Origin: Bacteroidota bacterium
GTDB lineage: Bacteria > Bacteroidota > Ignavibacteria > UBA10030 > UBA8401
Assembly: GCA_023229405.1 (NCBI GenBank)
Contig: JALNZH010000169.1
Location: 1 to 8,079, forward strand
Direction: 5' to 3'
DNA: 8,079 nucleotides
Part shown: positions 7,431 to 8,079 of the stretch, in pieces
How the letters are laid out: every line of letters starts with the position of its first letter
Position numbering within the stretch: position 1 is the stretch's first letter
Made by a program: the position numbers and the translations under genes
Notes under the pieces: model-generated
Databases searched by the model: none
The model's input: only the letters and a program-made list of their open reading frames with translations
Told to the model about the DNA's origin: nothing

Positions 7431-8073
7431 AACCAATTCCATATTTGTGGCGGATGATCATCCGGCATTTTCTGAAGGGCTCTCGGCTATCATCAAGTCC
7501 GATTCCCGCTGGAAGATCTGCGGCGCGGCATCCAATGGTGAAGATGCGCTCACACAGATCCGCGCGCTGAAACCAATGATCGCCGTGCTGGACGTTTCTA
7601 TGCCGAAGGTATCCGGATTGGAGATCGCACGGACAGTGAAACATGAGAAACTCAGAACGAAGATCATTATTCTGACGATGTTTGACGACGGCGCCTATCT
7701 GCATGAAGCACTCGATGCCGGAGTGCTGGGATATTTATTGAAAGACAGTATTGCAACTGAGATCCTGAAATGCATTGAACATGTATCGAAAGGGAAGAAG
7801 TTCATCAGTCCTTCACTGACCGATCTCCTGCTGCAGACGACATCGGAACCTGAGTCTCCAATGGATCTGTTCAAAGAACTGACACCCACTGAAAAAAAGA
7901 TCCTGTTACTGTTAGCGCAGAATAAAACCAGCGCGCAGATCGCCAAAGCGCTCTTCATCAGCACCCGCACCGTGCAGAACCACCGCGTGAACATCGCTGC
8001 AAAACTCAACCTCTCCGGTTACAACAAACTGCTCGAGTTCGCACTTCAGAACAAATCGCTCCTCAAAAAATAG
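7423..8073 (+). CDS. NarL/LuxR-family response regulator, partner of the upstream kinase
   Basis: A 216-residue cytoplasmic DNA-binding regulator. The receiver domain (about 5-120) has the acidic pair Asp11-Asp12, the phospho-acceptor Asp57 in VLDVSMP, the switch residue Thr85 in IILTMFDD, and Lys107 in GYLLKD; all the conserved receiver residues are present. After a linker (about 130-150), a LuxR-type helix-turn-helix covers 153-210: LTPTEKKILLLLAQ, then the recognition-helix region ISTRTVQNHRVNIAAKL (179-195). Length is standard for the NarL family. HisKA_3 kinases normally pair with NarL-type regulators, and the overlap with the kinase gene makes the pairing near certain. Targets are unknown; the barrel gene in the same cluster is a candidate. 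A run of seven A at 7892-7898 forms an in-frame A_AAA_AAG heptamer between receiver and DNA-binding domain. Six bases after the stop the window ends. Confidence 0.95.
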   Translation: MAKTNSIFVADDHPAFSEGLSAIIKSDSRWKICGAASNGEDALTQIRALKPMIAVLDVSMPKVSGLEIARTVKHEKLRTKIIILTMFDDGAYLHEALDAGVLGYLLKDSIATEILKCIEHVSKGKKFISPSLTDLLLQTTSEPESPMDLFKELTPTEKKILLLLAQNKTSAQIAKALFISTRTVQNHRVNIAAKLNLSGYNKLLEFALQNKSLLKK

Positions 8074-8079
8074 ATGGAC

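Noticed and set aside
8074..8079. ATGGAC right after the regulator stop as the start of another gene
   Set aside because: Only two codons remain in the window, so it cannot be supported.
1..8079. CRISPR array, tRNA/rRNA gene, insertion sequence or phage gene
   Set aside because: No regularly spaced direct repeats, no tRNA or rRNA signature, and no transposase, integrase or phage-like protein was seen on either strand.

Overview
The window carries five protein-coding genes, all on the + strand, preceded by a 338-base non-coding stretch. The organism looks like a member of the Bacteroidota/Chlorobiota/Ignavibacteriota group. The grounds are a DUF5916-type outer-membrane protein with a CBM9-like front end, a periplasmic double-propeller (Reg_prop + Y_Y_Y) histidine kinase, and A/T-rich gene leaders without Shine-Dalgarno sequences on three of the five genes. 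This placement is an inference from gene families; no rRNA or other phylogenetic marker is present.

Layout. Bases 1-338 hold no convincing gene. They contain a short G/C hairpin, a nested palindrome of about 90 bases ending in a T-rich run, two 9-base direct repeats 21 bases apart, and a weak promoter candidate. Then come a four-helix DUF1761 membrane protein (339-758), an exported six-bladed TolB-like beta-propeller protein (822-1751), an 815-residue outer-membrane DUF5916 barrel with a CBM9-like domain (1851-4298), a 1035-residue sensor histidine kinase (4323-7430), and its NarL/LuxR-type response regulator (7423-8073). The window ends 6 bases after the regulator's stop.

How they may work together. 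The kinase and regulator overlap by 8 bases and are clearly a cognate pair. The barrel gene ends only 24 bases before the kinase gene, so barrel, kinase and regulator very probably share a transcript. A plausible reading is a sensory unit in which the periplasmic double propeller detects a ligand (glycan-like or envelope-derived), the HisKA_3/HATPase_c core phosphorylates the regulator at Asp57, and the regulator controls genes that may include the barrel itself. The 99-base gap before the barrel gene has a TTGACA box overlapped by direct and inverted ACAAT/ATTGT repeats, a reasonable place for a promoter and operator. The DUF1761 and TolB-like genes are co-directional, but their functional tie to the system is unproven.

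Nothing here is a clear new system. The points most worth a second look are the barrel-sensor-regulator linkage, an in-frame A_AAA_AAG slippery heptamer in the regulator that would yield a receiver-only protein, the ACAAT/ATTGT repeat cluster, and the palindromic element at the start.
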